Position numbers and translations under genes: made by a program. Shown in pieces: positions 1-10,664 of a DNA stretch of 64,000 nucleotides. The notes under the pieces are model-generated. The model was not told where the DNA came from and made no database searches. It saw only the letters and a list, made by a program, of their open reading frames with translations. The DNA is from Isochrysis galbana (Eukaryota > Haptophyta > Isochrysidales > Isochrysidaceae): the NCBI GenBank assembly GCA_018136815.1, contig CM030945.1, positions 532,605-596,604 on the forward strand. Reading direction: 5' to 3'. Numbering within the stretch: the first letter of the stretch is position 1; every line of letters begins with the position of its first letter.

Positions 1-496
1 ATTTATTCTTACCTTAAACGCGTGGACAATTACCGTAACCGTAACGGTAAAAATAAAACTCAAATCTTCGAATTTCGAGACGAAAATCGGCGGACCAGGA
101 TTTGAGCCCAGGGAGAATCCGATCTGCACGCCTTGAGTGACCAAGACGAACATAGAAGACGATATATAACGACGAAGGTACGTACCCATGCCCATGCCGA
201 AATATTCATGCCAGGAGGCCTGAATACAACAATGTCCGCCCCGCCGCCTCACTGCCTCACTCTGCCTCTCCCAAGCCCGTCTCCCTGCCTCCTCTGGAGA
301 CGGGTGAGCCCGTCATGATGAGCCCGTCCCCAACTTCCGCCGCGCCTCTCGCCGTATCCCTTCCGTCTCCTGTGTTCCCTTCTAAGGTAGTGGTAACCTC
401 GGATCCGTCAGTGACCGACAGGCCCCCCAGCCCCCCAGAGGCCCGGAGGGGAATTCGAGCCTGAGGGGGAGAGCACGAGGCGCATCCCCCATGTGA
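1..496. other. intergenic sequence, no gene seen
   Basis: No open frame here resembles a protein. From about 420 to 496 the sequence is rich in C and G runs and leads into the palindromic repeat at 497. The tail (about 460-496) is the reverse complement of sequence found beside the same palindrome at 23424, so it belongs to that repeat family (R2). Confidence 0.6.
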
Positions 497-600
497 ACTA
501 AGTATAAACTTAGTTGAGTATACTGGGGTATAGGTGATGGCGTGAGTCAGTACCGTGAGTACGTGTCCTTTGTAGTCAGCGGTAGTAGCCTGAATCTTCA
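497..600. repeat. R2 palindrome followed by a second dispersed repeat
   Basis: Positions 497-516 hold the R2 palindrome (arms ACTAAGT and ACTTAGT). The sequence from about 525 to 600, ending in GTAGTAGCCTGAATCTTCA, recurs almost unchanged at about 50510-50584. In that copy it runs on into a T-run and further unique sequence. Here it is cut by the assembly gap, which may have arisen because the sequence is repetitive. Confidence 0.75.
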
Positions 601-700
601 NNNNNNNNNNNNNNNNNNNNNNNNNNNNNNNNNNNNNNNNNNNNNNNNNNNNNNNNNNNNNNNNNNNNNNNNNNNNNNNNNNNNNNNNNNNNNNNNNNNN
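601..700. other. assembly gap (100 N)
   Basis: Exactly 100 unknown bases, a conventional placeholder, so the true size is unknown. The gap removes the 5' part of the LRR gene that follows. Confidence 0.99.
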
Positions 701-701
701 T

Positions 702-1388
702 CAGAGCCTGCGACTCACTCCACCACGGCTGAGGCGATGCAGTGCCAAGTTTTCCGCAAGGCCGGAAGCTACCGATCCGCAGTGCTGTGGAGGCGTGTTG
801 GACGAACACGTAGAGCAGATCCTCCAATGTTGCCCTCCTAGTATGACTGAGCTGGACCTCAGCGGGCACACGCACCTAACGGCGGCGTCGCTCTGGGCGC
901 TTATCAACCACAGCCCTCAGACATTGCAGAAGCTTAGGCTCCGCGGCTGCTCGAATATCACCACCGGCTGGGATGCTGAGGTGACGAAATACGAAGCATT
1001 CCCCGATCTCCCTCAGCTCCGGCTGCTCGAGCTGTCGCACACCAATTCAAATGACCGCATTGTGGATTCCTTCCTCGGCAAGTCGCCGAGACTAGATGAG
1101 CTCTTGCTCAACTTTCTGCCTGACATCTCCGACTTAGCATTGACTCGTCTGCAATGCTCGCAGCGTGTGGGCAGCAGATTCAGGCTAGGGGTCATAGGCT
1201 CTTCGCGCATTTCTGACCAAGTCCTGAGAAGTCTGATGAAGTGGATGCCGCCGAGCCACTTGCTCTGTGACATATCCTACATTTGTAACTTTGGTGCTGC
1301 CCGCAACTGTGTCCCCCAACCATGTGGCGACGCAACGAGCGCTCTGAACGCGCTCATCGCAGCATATCACTTGGAGGAGTCAATGTGA
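702..1388 (+). CDS. leucine-rich-repeat protein, 3' part (F-box/LRR-like)
   Basis: An open frame runs out of the assembly gap to a TGA at 1386. No convincing ATG is present, so this is the last exon or C-terminal part of a gene. From about 800 the protein shows leucine-rich repeats of the cysteine-containing (AMN1/F-box) type: MTELDLSGHTHLTAASLW, LQKLRLRGCSNIT, LRLLELSHTN, LDELLLNFLPDISD. Such repeats usually bind substrates for SCF ubiquitin ligases, but any F-box would lie in the missing part, so that role is inferred only. The gene is followed within about 10 bases by a 26-bp tandem repeat. The family assignment (LRR) is fairly safe; the function is unknown. Confidence 0.6.
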   Translation, partial: QSLRLTPPRLRRCSAKFSARPEATDPQCCGGVLDEHVEQILQCCPPSMTELDLSGHTHLTAASLWALINHSPQTLQKLRLRGCSNITTGWDAEVTKYEAFPDLPQLRLLELSHTNSNDRIVDSFLGKSPRLDELLLNFLPDISDLALTRLQCSQRVGSRFRLGVIGSSRISDQVLRSLMKWMPPSHLLCDISYICNFGAARNCVPQPCGDATSALNALIAAYHLEESM

Positions 1389-1398
1389 ATGCGCCAGA

Positions 1399-1519
1399 TG
1401 CCATGTGAATGGCAACGCGCCTGTTGCCATGTGAATGGCAACGCGCCTGTTGCCATGTGAATGGCAACGCGCCTGTTGCCATGTGAATGGCAACGCGCCT
1501 GTTGCCATGTGAATGGCAA
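1399..1519. repeat. 26-bp tandem repeat, about five copies, each with an inverted repeat
   Basis: The unit is 26 bp and contains TTGCCATGTGAATGGCAA, an inverted repeat of TTGCCAT and ATGGCAA around GTGA, followed by CGCGCCTG. Copies are almost identical. The last one degrades into an A-run. It starts 11 bases after the LRR stop codon, so it probably lies in the 3' UTR. Confidence 0.9.
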
Positions 1520-1728
1520 AAAACAACAACATGTAATCCAACAGCATGTGACTGGCCGGGCGCATGCTCAATTGTGTGACAGTATGCACCGGAGTGGCCA
1601 TTCTGCCTTCTACCGCCTGGTGAGGGGCAAGGATAGTGTGGGAGTTCATTGGACACGTGGTTGCTCGCACGACTTTCTTCAAGCACCTCCAAATTGCGCA
1701 TTGTGTTTGCATCCTATGTATCTACAAT

Positions 1729-1805
1729 AGGGCGGTCAAACACTATTTTACTATTTTAACCCTAGTACTTCCCTTAAACCCCGTTTTCTAATGCTCGCAT
1801 TCAAC
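1729..1805 (+). repeat. terminal sequence of the TAGGGCGGTCA inverted-repeat family
   Basis: TAGGGCGGTCAAACACTATTTT matches the ends of elements at 15333, 16766 (inverted), 33215 (inverted) and 42076 (inverted). No partner end was found close by in the opposite orientation, so this is probably a lone or truncated end. Confidence 0.6.
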
Positions 1806-2000
1806 CTACTTTTATAAGTGGGGGTCAATGGGGGCCTCGCGCCCCCCTCTCTCCATCGCGGACACCCCCCGGGGTGGGCCCGTACAATCAACCTCAGGGC
1901 CCTTTGGCAGGGGCTGGGCAATCAACACTCAACACTCTGGCCCAGGCCCCTAGTGGGCACGGGCCGAGACTCGCACTCCCACGCCCAGCATGGGCATGGG
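1806..2000 (+). repeat. R1 repeat, partial copy (left end)
   Basis: It begins CAACCTACTTTTATAAGTGG and follows the full R1 copies at 17504 and 39827 for about 190 bases, to the motif CCCAGCATGGGC. It then leaves that consensus and enters a GGC-rich minisatellite. The open frame across it (MGVNGGLAPPSLHRGHPPG) also occurs in the other copies but is broken by indels, so I do not treat it as a gene. Confidence 0.8.
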
Positions 2001-2002
2001 CC

Positions 2003-2510
2003 TGCAGGCGGCGGTGAGGGAGGCGGCGGTGAGGGAGGCGGCGGTGAGGGAGGCGGCGGTGAGGGAGGCGGCGGTGAGGGAGGCGGAGGCGAGGGCGGCG
2101 GTGGTGAAGGCGGTGGCGGGGAGGGCGGTGGCGGTGAAGGCGGTGGCGGGGAGGGAGGCGGGGGAGAAGGCGGCGGCGGTGAGGGAGGCGGTGGTGATTG
2201 ATGGTGGTTGCGGAGACGGCGGCGGTGGTGAGGGTGGCGGAGGTGAGGGAGGCGGCGGTGAGGGAGGCGGCGGTGAGGGAGGCGGCGGTGAAGGCGGTGG
2301 CGGCGAGGGAGGCGGTGGTGACGGCGGCGGCGAGGGAGGCGGTGGTGACGGCGGCGGCGGCGAAGGCGGCGGCGGTGAAGGCGGCGGCGGCGAAGGCTGC
2401 GGTGGCGAGGGAGGCGGCGGCGAAGGCGGCGGTGGCGAGGGAGGCGGCGGTGAAGGCGGTGGCGGTGAGGGAGGCGGCGGTGAGGGCGGTGGAGGCGACG
2501 GTGGCGGAGG
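2003..2510. repeat. GGCGGCGGTGAG minisatellite
   Basis: About 500 bases of imperfect 12-15 bp units built on GGCGGCGGTGAGGGA. Several frames on both strands are open simply because the repeat lacks stop codons: Gly/Glu-rich on the + strand, Pro/Ser- or Arg/His-rich on the - strand. There is no start context, splice signal or unique flanking domain to support a protein. Confidence 0.85.
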
Positions 2511-3577
2511 GGCGTCGATCTATTTAAGGTGGCCGGGAGAATAAGAATATAAGTTTCTAATACCCGGATATTCCGAATATCTGGCATATCTGGCATGTCT
2601 GCCCGACTATCAGTATCTATCTGGATATTCCTAATGAGCTCGAGAGGTATCCGGATACTATCTGGATACCAAATCTGAACTCCAACCAGATATCCAGATT
2701 GCTCAAATCAAACCTGTTACGGGTCTTAGACGGAGTGGCTCAGAGCCCTCCGGTAACGCTCGACTCGACATAGGGGCAAAGATGCTCGGAGTTGCTCGCA
2801 CGCTCAAACACCCCAAAGTTGCTCGAAAAGTTGCCGACAACTCTTGCCTGGCCCTCGTCACTACCAGCGTCCAACGTGAAGAAAGGCCACAAGCAATGAT
2901 AGCTTATTTATAGCATAGACGACAAAACTCTTGAAGATGCCTGCTTTATACTCTCTACTGCTACGGTTTCTACTAAGTCACTTACCATCCCCCCTTCGGC
3001 CTATGGTATACGCCAACCCCCCCCCCCCCCCGCCTCCGACAAACCGACAAACCATCGCCATCGCCCCCCCCCCTCCCCCCTAAGGCGCACAAGCCCTCGT
3101 CTCCCCGCTATGACAAGCCCTCGTCCCCCCCTCCGGTACACCCTCGTCCCCCCTCCGGTATAACCTCATCCCCCTCCGGTATACCCTCGCCCCCCCATCC
3201 GGTATCGTTCCACAATCTTCCGGTATGCATCCCCCTTCCAATATTGACCCCGTTCTAGTGTGAACATGAGGGGGTGGGACCAAATGAATTCTTCTCGCCT
3301 GTGGGCCCGAACCTCTGCAAGTTGCACCTTCTTCAATATGCATTGCTAGGCGTGGCTACGAGGGCTCTCGCCCAGGGGGCGCGAAGAGTAGGAACACCAG
3401 GATAAGGGGCGACAGTGGCGCAATAGCAAAAGCACAAGACGAGGCGGCCGAGATGGAGAAGGAGAATATGTGGGGCCCTTTTGCATGTCTCATTTGCAAA
3501 AGAATTATCAATCAAACGCGGCAACCGGGATTTGAACGAAACACGCAAGGGCACAATGCACTGCCAATCCCATACGC
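2511..3577. other. intergenic sequence with simple repeats
   Basis: 2560-2700 repeats words such as ATATCTGG and GGATA. 2733-2773 (CGGAGTGGCTCAGAGCCCTC onward) recurs at 54848-54890. There is a C-run at about 3017. 3105-3225 is a short tandem array of CCTCGTCCCCCCTCCGGTAT-like units, a motif seen again near 45405. No gene was recognised. Confidence 0.6.
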
Positions 3578-4806
3578 TCAGAGCTCGATGTGTGGGGCAT
3601 TGCTCCTACAAGTCCCGCAAGATCCAGCGCAAGTCAAATGCATGAAATTGGGGTTAGCGTCGCATTCGCCGTCCATAGCCCACCGCTCGCAGTCGGCGTG
3701 GCCATCAGCGCACAACTTTGGTGGTGATGGTGGCACTGCTACCCGGGGATCAGTGCCGTCCAAAGCGTCGATCGCCGCAAGCTGATCAGGGCTGAGCTGG
3801 AAGCTCAATACATCGAGGTTAGCTTTCATGTGCACCTGCCGAGACGAGCGCGGGATGACTACAACCTCGCGCTGAAGGGCCCAACGCAACACGACCTGAG
3901 CGCTTGAACGCCCCGTCTCTGCCGCCAGACGCATCACGACCGGGTGCCGTAGTACTGGATTCACGGGCGTCCGATGCTGCGTCCCCAGAGAGGAGTACGC
4001 CTGAAAAACGACGCCTGCTCCGATACAGATGGTTCGAAGCTCGCGTGCTTGTTGCAACGGATCCATCCACGACTGGACGATATGCGGCCCTATGCGTGCA
4101 AATGCGAGGAGCTCACGGAGTTCTTCCGGGCTGAAATTGCAAACACCAATGGAGCGCACTAGTCCGCGCTCATAAATATTCTCGAGTGCGCGCCAAGAGC
4201 CCCGCCAATCGCCTTGTGGATCAACCTTGTCTGTGCAAAGGTTGCCAAAGCAGCGTGGATAGTGTAGCATGAGGGCGTCCAGATAAGACGTGTGCAGACG
4301 ATCAAAAGATCTGGAAACCGCTGCTAGAGTCGGCGCTTCGCCCAAATCGCGTGGGTGTATTTTTGATGTGATGAAGAGTCCCGACCTATCCACGCCTGGA
4401 TGAAGTGGGGGCGGGTTCAGGTTTGCAATCAGTACCAGTGTGCAGAGCATGCGTCCTCAAGGCGATACAAGCGCACCCGACTCCACGATGGCATGCCCAA
4501 GCTCGGCCTCAAGATACCACTCGATTGCCTGCAGAGTAATGCGCCAGAGCAGTCAGCCGCGTTGGCCAACCGCAATGGCGGTGAGCCACATGAAGCTCAA
4601 GCTCCTGTGGAATGCGAGCATTTGCCATGCTCAGTGCAGCCCACCTGTGCCGTGTCGAAGAGCTGGTACCCGAGAGACATGGCATCCTTGAGTGAATCTC
4701 GCCGAATCATACCTGCGCAGCCGAAGCCAATGAGCGGGAGCAGCACGCCATTCGCCAGCGCCACGGCAGTGCTGTTGCTCGCCAGCGCGCCGGCGACGGA
4801 CGGCAT
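3578..4806 (-). CDS. aldo-keto reductase with C-terminal ShKT domain
   Basis: Three exons are inferred: 4806-4645, 4528-4477 and 4395-3578. Donors are GTGGGC and GTGCGC, acceptors TGCAG and TCCAG, with phases 0 and 1 that keep the frame; the model gives 343 residues. The reductase part has all four expected catalytic residues: Asp51 (FDTAQ), Tyr59 (EWY), Lys83 (FITSK) and His116 (LMLHYP), plus the NADP(H)-binding IPRSS motif near the end of the barrel. Such enzymes reduce aldehydes and ketones with NADPH. Residues 300-334 form a ShKT cysteine domain with six cysteines (CADGHADC ... CAGSCGTC), usually found on secreted or extracellular enzymes. No signal peptide is obvious after the ATG at 4806, and an upstream GTG-initiated extension is unlikely. 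The gene is divergent from uL23. Substrate unknown. Confidence 0.85.
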
Positions 4807-5163
4807 TGTGCACAGCGATACCGGAGGGGCCAATCCCCTCGGCCACGCAATACCGCCGGGGGGGCGAGCGCGGGCGTCGGAGCGCGAGTCCACGCGGTCA
4901 CAATGGCGAGGCGCCCCGTTCCCCGAGCCCTGCTCCCCTCAGCCCCTTGCACTATGTTCGCTCTGCGGGAGAGCGAGCGTCGCGGTCTGTCCGACAGCTA
5001 GGCCGGCAGCCACGCCGTTGCTCCGTCTTGGACCATCCGCGTCGTTTACTCTCGCGCAGCAGCTGTTGCTGCGGGTCAGCCGCTGTGTGCCCTGCGCGCA
5101 GAGCGCTCTTCCTTTCTGTGGCTATGGCATCGTTCCCATCGTGCTACCTCTGCCCTGTCACAG

Positions 5164-5749
5164 GCGCCTGCAGAGAAGGCTAAGAAGGCTGCCAAGGCGC
5201 TCGCCGCCGGCACCAACAGCAAGCGTACTAGCAAGATCCGCAAGAGTGCCACATTCCACCGCCCGAAGACGCTCCGTCTGCTCCGGCAGCCGAAGTACTC
5301 GCGCCGGTCGGTTCCGCGCGTCAACAAGCTCGATCAATACCAGATTCTTAAGTACCCCCTTACCACCGAATCTGCCATGAAGAAGATCGAGGACAACAAC
5401 ACTCTCGTCTTCATTGTTGATACTCGTGCCAACAAGAAGCAAATCACTGAGGCTGTGCGCCGCATGTATGAGATCAAGACCGCCAAGGTCAACACGCTGA
5501 TCAGGTGCGCCTGCGCACTGCTATTTTCAACAAGCGATGTGCCAGTCCTGGGCCGAACTTTAGCGCTAGCCCGTCAGTTGAATGTATAGTGAGACCAAGG
5601 TGTCAGACTGTTGTTCAGACCTTGCTGCTAAAATTGTTCTCACACTTTCTTCTGCGTGTCCCAGGCCCGACGGGTTGAAAAAGGCGTACGTGCGCTTGAC
5701 TACAGATTATGACGCTCTTGACGTGGCCAACAAGATCGGCATCATCTAA
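5164..5749 (+). CDS. RPL23A: 60S ribosomal protein uL23 (L23a)
   Basis: Two coding exons are clear: 5164-5504 and 5665-5749. They are joined at a phase-2 GT-AG intron (GTGCGC to CCCAG) that restores [12 protein letters not shown]. The protein has the basic N-terminal extension ([12 protein letters not shown]), then [32 protein letters not shown] and the closing [14 protein letters not shown], all typical of eukaryotic uL23. This protein lies at the ribosomal exit tunnel and contacts signal recognition particle. The first codons are not resolved: 5164 follows a good acceptor (CCTGTCACAG), and the ATG at 5124 is in another frame. A short upstream exon must supply the start. 141 residues are visible, close to full length. 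Confidence 0.93.
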
Positions 5750-6747
5750 TTCCTTTAACGCTCGCGTGTGTGTCAGCTGCAGCGTAGTGCATTTAAGGGA
5801 GTCCACATTTATCGGGTGAGGGGTAGCAGTGACAGGTTGGGCTGCTACTCCGATGACCTTGCCCGGCATCTTTCGATTGCCCCTCAATTCTCGGGGTTGG
5901 CTCTGGACGCCACGTGATGTCTGCGTGTAAGCGACTGGCATGCGGCTTGGGTCGGGATGCATGCCGGATGCCTGCAACCTTCAGCAGCCTTGGGCGTCAG
6001 GGCGGAGTGCAGTTATTGCTCTCCTGCCTAATGAATACCTAATACGACCGCATGGTGACAGTTTCGCTTGGTGCTCGAATATTTTGATCGCGCCATCCGT
6101 AGCTATAGGCTTACTCGCTGTGCCCGCACCACTCTGTGCACATCCTGAAGTTGCGTTTGCTTGTGGGCGTACTTGTGCATGTGCGTGTGTTGCCTGTATG
6201 TGTGCGTGTGCGTGCGTGCGTGTTTGTTTTTCAGATGAGACACGCAAACGAGTACATTCCCTAATAGGGGAAAAATTCCTTTGCAGTTGCCCACTACTGC
6301 TATCACGAACCTCTTACCTACCCGCCCTGGGACAGCTGTGTACTTCATACTTCGGTCAGCCCTGGAGAACTGTGTACTTCATACTTCGGTCAGCCGGTTC
6401 CGCCCTACAGCGTAGGACCGCGTCCTACGATTTCCATGCATTCGCACTCGTAGTTCGTAGGTAGGCCCAGGTAGAAATATGCAGTTTTTGTTACCCAAAT
6501 ATGCAGAGAAAATATGCAAAAAATGTGCAGCGCGTCACCCAAACATGCAAAAAATATGCAGTACATATTTTATATGTGTACGCACGAGACCACGCCTCAC
6601 CTAGAATACAATGAGTAGTCCACTACTTGCCCTGATTACTGGGGTTAAGGTAGTAATCTACACTTGATTACTTGCAATTTTGAATTAAGTAGTCAATTAC
6701 GATTACTCGTCAAAATTTGCGCCCAGAAATAATCAAGTAATGGAGAT
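5750..6747. other. intergenic sequence, no gene seen
   Basis: 3' flank of uL23. It holds a TG-rich stretch (6175-6232) and a 35-bp direct tandem duplication at 6325-6394 containing TGTGTACTTCATACTTCGGT. 6480-6560 has repeated AATATGCAGA-like words, and an AT-rich part repeats GATTACT words (6630-6720). Confidence 0.6.
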
Positions 6748-6814
6748 TACTCGAGTCCGTCGCTTCTCACTATATATAGCTATTATATATAGTGAGAAGC
6801 GACGGACTCGAGTA
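6748..6814. repeat. perfect inverted repeat, 31-bp arms, 5-base loop
   Basis: The left arm 6748-6778 and right arm 6784-6814 are exact reverse complements around GCTAT. The arm contains ACTCGAGTCCGTCGCTTCTC followed by TATATATA. As RNA it would fold into one long hairpin. No flanking duplication or transposase was seen. Confidence 0.95.
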
Positions 6815-7507
6815 TACATGCGTCTATACACACATGTCGGACGTCTGATGGCTACTGAACAAACTACTGAACATTGTCTTGGTGCACGACTGCCGGGGGG
6901 CTTGTACAGCGCGTCGTATGCTAGCACAGTGCACAGATATGCTGTGTTGCGCTCCTCTGCTGATATCCAGCCAGTCCAATAGTCTCCAGGCACGCGGACT
7001 TGCTCACCGAGAACGGCTGCGCGATCCTTGATTTCTGGGAGGAACTGGCTTGTTATGCGAACACGACGCGGCCACCTGTCGCATCCGCGATCGACTTCCG
7101 ACCTTAGGCGTCTTCGAGCCCAGTCGTTCTTGTTGCCGCGGAGTTTTACTCGTAATTTGTAGAACTCTTCACTCGTAACTCGCCCCTCGCTCCTTGCCGT
7201 TGCGCCCCTTTGTGGCCTGTCTCGCTCCTGTTTCGCTCCTTTGCACCTTGGGCCTTGCTCTGCCTTTGGTCCCTCCTTGCTGTCGTTCCCCCGCGCTCGC
7301 TCTCGCTCTCGTCGTAGGTGTTCGTCGATGCGGACATGCGGACCTTTCCCCCGCGCGAAGCCTACCCTCTCGCCCGTTTCGGTTTACGCACGTAGATTCC
7401 CTCCTTACTTTCTACCTACTCGTTCGCGGTAACCGCCGTTCGCCGTCGGCTCTTCCGTCGCATCGTCGCTCTCTTGTCGGCTTTCTCTTCCTTGTTTCCT
7501 TCCTTCT
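6815..7507. other. intergenic sequence, no gene seen
   Basis: Open frames here are short and have no recognisable domain. 7180-7500 is pyrimidine-rich on the + strand. Confidence 0.5.
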
Positions 7508-7636
7508 GTGCCTCCTGGCAAGCCATCAGGCGTGCCAGGAGGATGGGTGGTTCCTCCCCCATGGCAGGGGAGGAATGGAGAGAGGGGGGGGCTCGTGCCC
7601 GCCCCCATGGGTCAACCAAGTATAAACTTAGTTGTG
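7508..7636 (-). repeat. R2 repeat copy
   Basis: Read on the - strand it starts with the palindrome ACTAAGTTTATACTTGG, then CCCATGGGGG, a C-rich block, CCATGGGGGAGGAACCACCC and CCTCCTGGCACGCCTGATGG. The same order is seen at 45657-45770 and 52712-52840. Confidence 0.85.
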
Positions 7637-8975
7637 CTCTAAGAGCTTTAGCCACATGGGGACATGGGGAGGGTACACACATCAATGGCAGCTCTCATCT
7701 CTTGCTCGCCCTTGACTCGCGACGTCGAGCCATCCGTGTGCGCGATTGCAAACGGCGCCATCGGAGTGAATAGCGCATACCTTACCCTGAAACCAATCAT
7801 GGTAAGGCGCCTCGTAATACTCGAGAGTTGGCAAGGCCTAACTAAGGCCTACCACGAGCTCGGCTCAGTCGCCCTCAAAAGTGCTGCCACATTGCCACAT
7901 TGGGGAAGTGGGCTGCATGTGTGCCCAAGCTGCGCCCACGCTCGCGCAATTCCTCCAACAGATCATGCACTAAGAGAATCTCGAGACCGTCCTACATTCA
8001 CCACTCTGAATCCCTCCCGCGAGCGCCCGCGCCCGCCCGCCTCAATCTCCCAAAATAGACCGCCACGCGCGGGGGAAGGGGAAGGGAGGGGAGTCACTCT
8101 CACTCACCAACGCCATTGCCATTCGTGGGGTGAGAGGGGTTCGGTTGGAGGGGGGAGGCGGCTGGCGGGGCAGGTAGGGGGGGGACCCCGCGGAATCCTT
8201 GGACACCAGAGGAAGTTGGGAAATAGTGGTTAAAAAGAAGAGGATGCAACTTGAGGTTCCCTTTTTTTAGCCCCCTGCATTGCCTTTTTCTACACCTTAT
8301 ACAATTTACCCCCCCCCCCAAATATGTCCCTATATTTGCATGCGCGCGAGCGCAAGTGCGCACTCCGCCTCGGGCTCCGATGCACTGTCCACTGGACGGA
8401 GGAGGGACATGGGCGCGAGAGGAGAGGCAAAGAAACAAGGGGGGGGCGGGGTACAGAAGGGGGGGGGTCCTGAATTTTTTTATATCCTATTCACGGGGCA
8501 TTTGTAAGAAAAACAACCAAACCTGAGGTTGCAGCCTCTGAGTGAGTGATGAGTGATGAGTGACCGGGCTAGTACACAGCTTCTCTATGCATGCTTAAAG
8601 AACAAAGTGACTTTCACTCCGCACATGTTGTGACCTTGAACCCGACTTGCTACCTGCCCCTATGGTTGAGGGTCTGGGCGGGGTTGATGAGTGTTCAACT
8701 CATGCCAAGTGGCTCATCATCTCGATAGTACTCGGCGTTTCTAGGCACACCAACTCACATATGGCCATATTCTATGGGGATTGTAGGAGGACGGCTCCAT
8801 CGGTAGCAATCCGAAACGCGAGGTTGGGAAGCCTTGGATTCAACCTATCTCTCTCGCTGCCAGAGTCCTCCATCTCGTTCATTGGCCGCAACTCCCGTCC
8901 CCGCGTGTGTGGGTGACCGTTGTGGGGCAGATTTTACCTGGTAGCGTGCCCGACGAGACGGCGGCGTACTCAGTT
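7637..8975. other. intergenic sequence, no gene seen
   Basis: It contains G- and C-runs (about 8140-8190, 8308-8320, 8440-8470). Open frames lack domains and splice support. The 3' flank of the acyl-CoA dehydrogenase gene lies at its right end. Confidence 0.5.
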
Positions 8976-10664
8976 TCAGAGCCGGCTCCGAGCGTCGCAG
9001 AGTGGCTTCCGTACAGTGCAGTCTGCCTCACCGTCAACTGCTCGAGATTGCCGTTGAAGTGACAGCTCAATACTGCCTGCTTGCAAGAGGTGAACTTCAT
9101 CGGGGCCGTCCGCGAGCCGTAGTGTCCGTGCCCCAGCATAGGCGTAGGCAAGACTTGCATCTTGACAAAGACCCTCTCCGCCATAGATTTGGATCGCACG
9201 ATCGGCGACGTCACATGCCATGCGAGGTGTTACCACCTTCACCAGAGCAATGAGCTGCCGAGCTGCCTTATTACCTCGAGCGTCCATCTGCTGAGCCGCA
9301 TGCAACACGAGCAGTCGTGCCTGAGAGGTGAGAATAAAAGGGAAGGTCACATAATGATTGCATCCTCAGGATCCGTTCAAGGAGTGGACATCGCGCGGCC
9401 ATGCATTATGCGTGCGAGCCCTGTGTGGAAACATATGTCTTCTTGGGACAATCATCTCACTTGATCGATTTGCGCCCTCATCTCTGCTATAGATGCGCGC
9501 ACACCGTCCTTCTTTTCGAGTTTGGAGCCGAAAGCTGTGCGCTGGGAAGCACGGCATGCAGCTAAGTACGTGCATCGTTCAGCCATACCAATTAGACGCA
9601 TGCAATGGTGGATTCTCCCTGGCCCAAGACGTCCCTGCGCGATCTCGAAGCCGCGTCCCTCGCCAAGCAGAATTGCGTCTACACCAACACGGACTTGCTC
9701 AAAGACGATCTGAGCAAGGCAACAGATATCAAGTTTGGACCCAATTGAGCTATGTAAGGTGCCTATGCCCATGGGGAAATGCCTCAAGCAGCGCAAAGAA
9801 GAGGTCAGACAACTGGGAAACAATCTCACCTCGGCGTGACCATGAGGTGCGTCATCGTAGCCGAACACTGATAGGGCACGGAGCACCCGGACACCTGCAA
9901 TCAGCAATGGGAGACGGCCTTGTTGGCTCAAATAGTGGACATACAAATCGAGTGGCCCACTTCCTGGAACTAGTTTTATTACCTGGGCTCGAACGTGGAA
10001 CGAGCAGCATTGCATGCGCCTGATGCGTCGGACGCCGATCCGCATCGGACATACGCCCTAACACAATCAATAGCTCGCACCGATGGTCGAGAGCGCCACT
10101 CGCCCACCATTTGCGCCCATCGAGTTGATATTCGTCACCTACACGTCTTATCGTCAATTCCATGTTGGTTGCGTCCGATGAGGCCACGGCGGGCTCCGTC
10201 ATGCAGAAGGCTGATCGAATTTGACCGTCCAGGAGAGGGGTCAGCCAGCGGCGGCGCTGGTCTGGGGTACCATACCGAGCCAACACCTCCATGTTGCCAG
10301 TGTCGGGAGCTGAGCAATTGAAGACCTCTGGAGCCCACACGTTGCCACCCATGGCCTCAGCGAGGGGAGCATAATCTAGATTAGAGAGACCATGCGAATG
10401 AGTGAAGTGGCTCGAATTTGGCAGGAAGAGGTTCCATAGGCCAGCCGCCTTGGCCTTGCTCTTCAGCTCATCGATGATCGGTGGATGAGAGTCCCATCGC
10501 TGGCCCTTGACGGTCAACTCAGCGAGCTGCTCATCGTACTTGGCTTCGGCAGGGTATACGTGTTCTTTGAGGAAGCGTATGAGACGCTTACGAAGCGCTG
10601 GGAACTCGTCTGAGAATGGAAAGGCAGGCAGCTCATGCTCGAGCCATCCGCAGCCACGGCTCAT
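8976..10664 (-). CDS. acyl-CoA dehydrogenase (ACAD10/ACAD11-like)
   Basis: Four exons are inferred: 10664-9983, 9894-9830, 9709-9461 and 9320-8976. Donors are GTAATA, GTGAGA and GTGAGA; acceptors are TTGCAG, GCTCAG and TCTCAG. The spliced protein is about 446 residues. Family signatures run in order: [33 protein letters not shown] (FAD/substrate region), [61 protein letters not shown] and [10 protein letters not shown]. These match the dehydrogenase domain of the ACAD10/11 group, FAD-linked enzymes that oxidise acyl-CoA substrates in mitochondria or peroxisomes. The N-terminal kinase-like domain of animal ACAD10/11 is absent, as in bacterial and many algal forms. ATG at 10664 starts close to the normal N-terminus. 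The last residues after DEVHL are less certain. Confidence 0.9.

Noticed and set aside
1399-1519. CRISPR-like appearance of the 26-bp repeats
   Set aside because: Units are contiguous with no unique spacers, and the genome is eukaryotic. It is a tandem repeat.
1922-2596. Arg/His/Pro-rich frames across the GGCGGCGGTGAG minisatellite
   Set aside because: Open only because the repeat lacks stops. No start context or unique domain.
3520-3600. tRNA-like B-box (GTTCAAATCCCGG on the - strand)
   Set aside because: The T-stem does not pair and no acceptor or anticodon arm could be built.
4806-5183. Extended + strand frame as the N-terminus of uL23
   Set aside because: It is out of frame with the conserved uL23 coding sequence, and a good splice acceptor lies at 5163.
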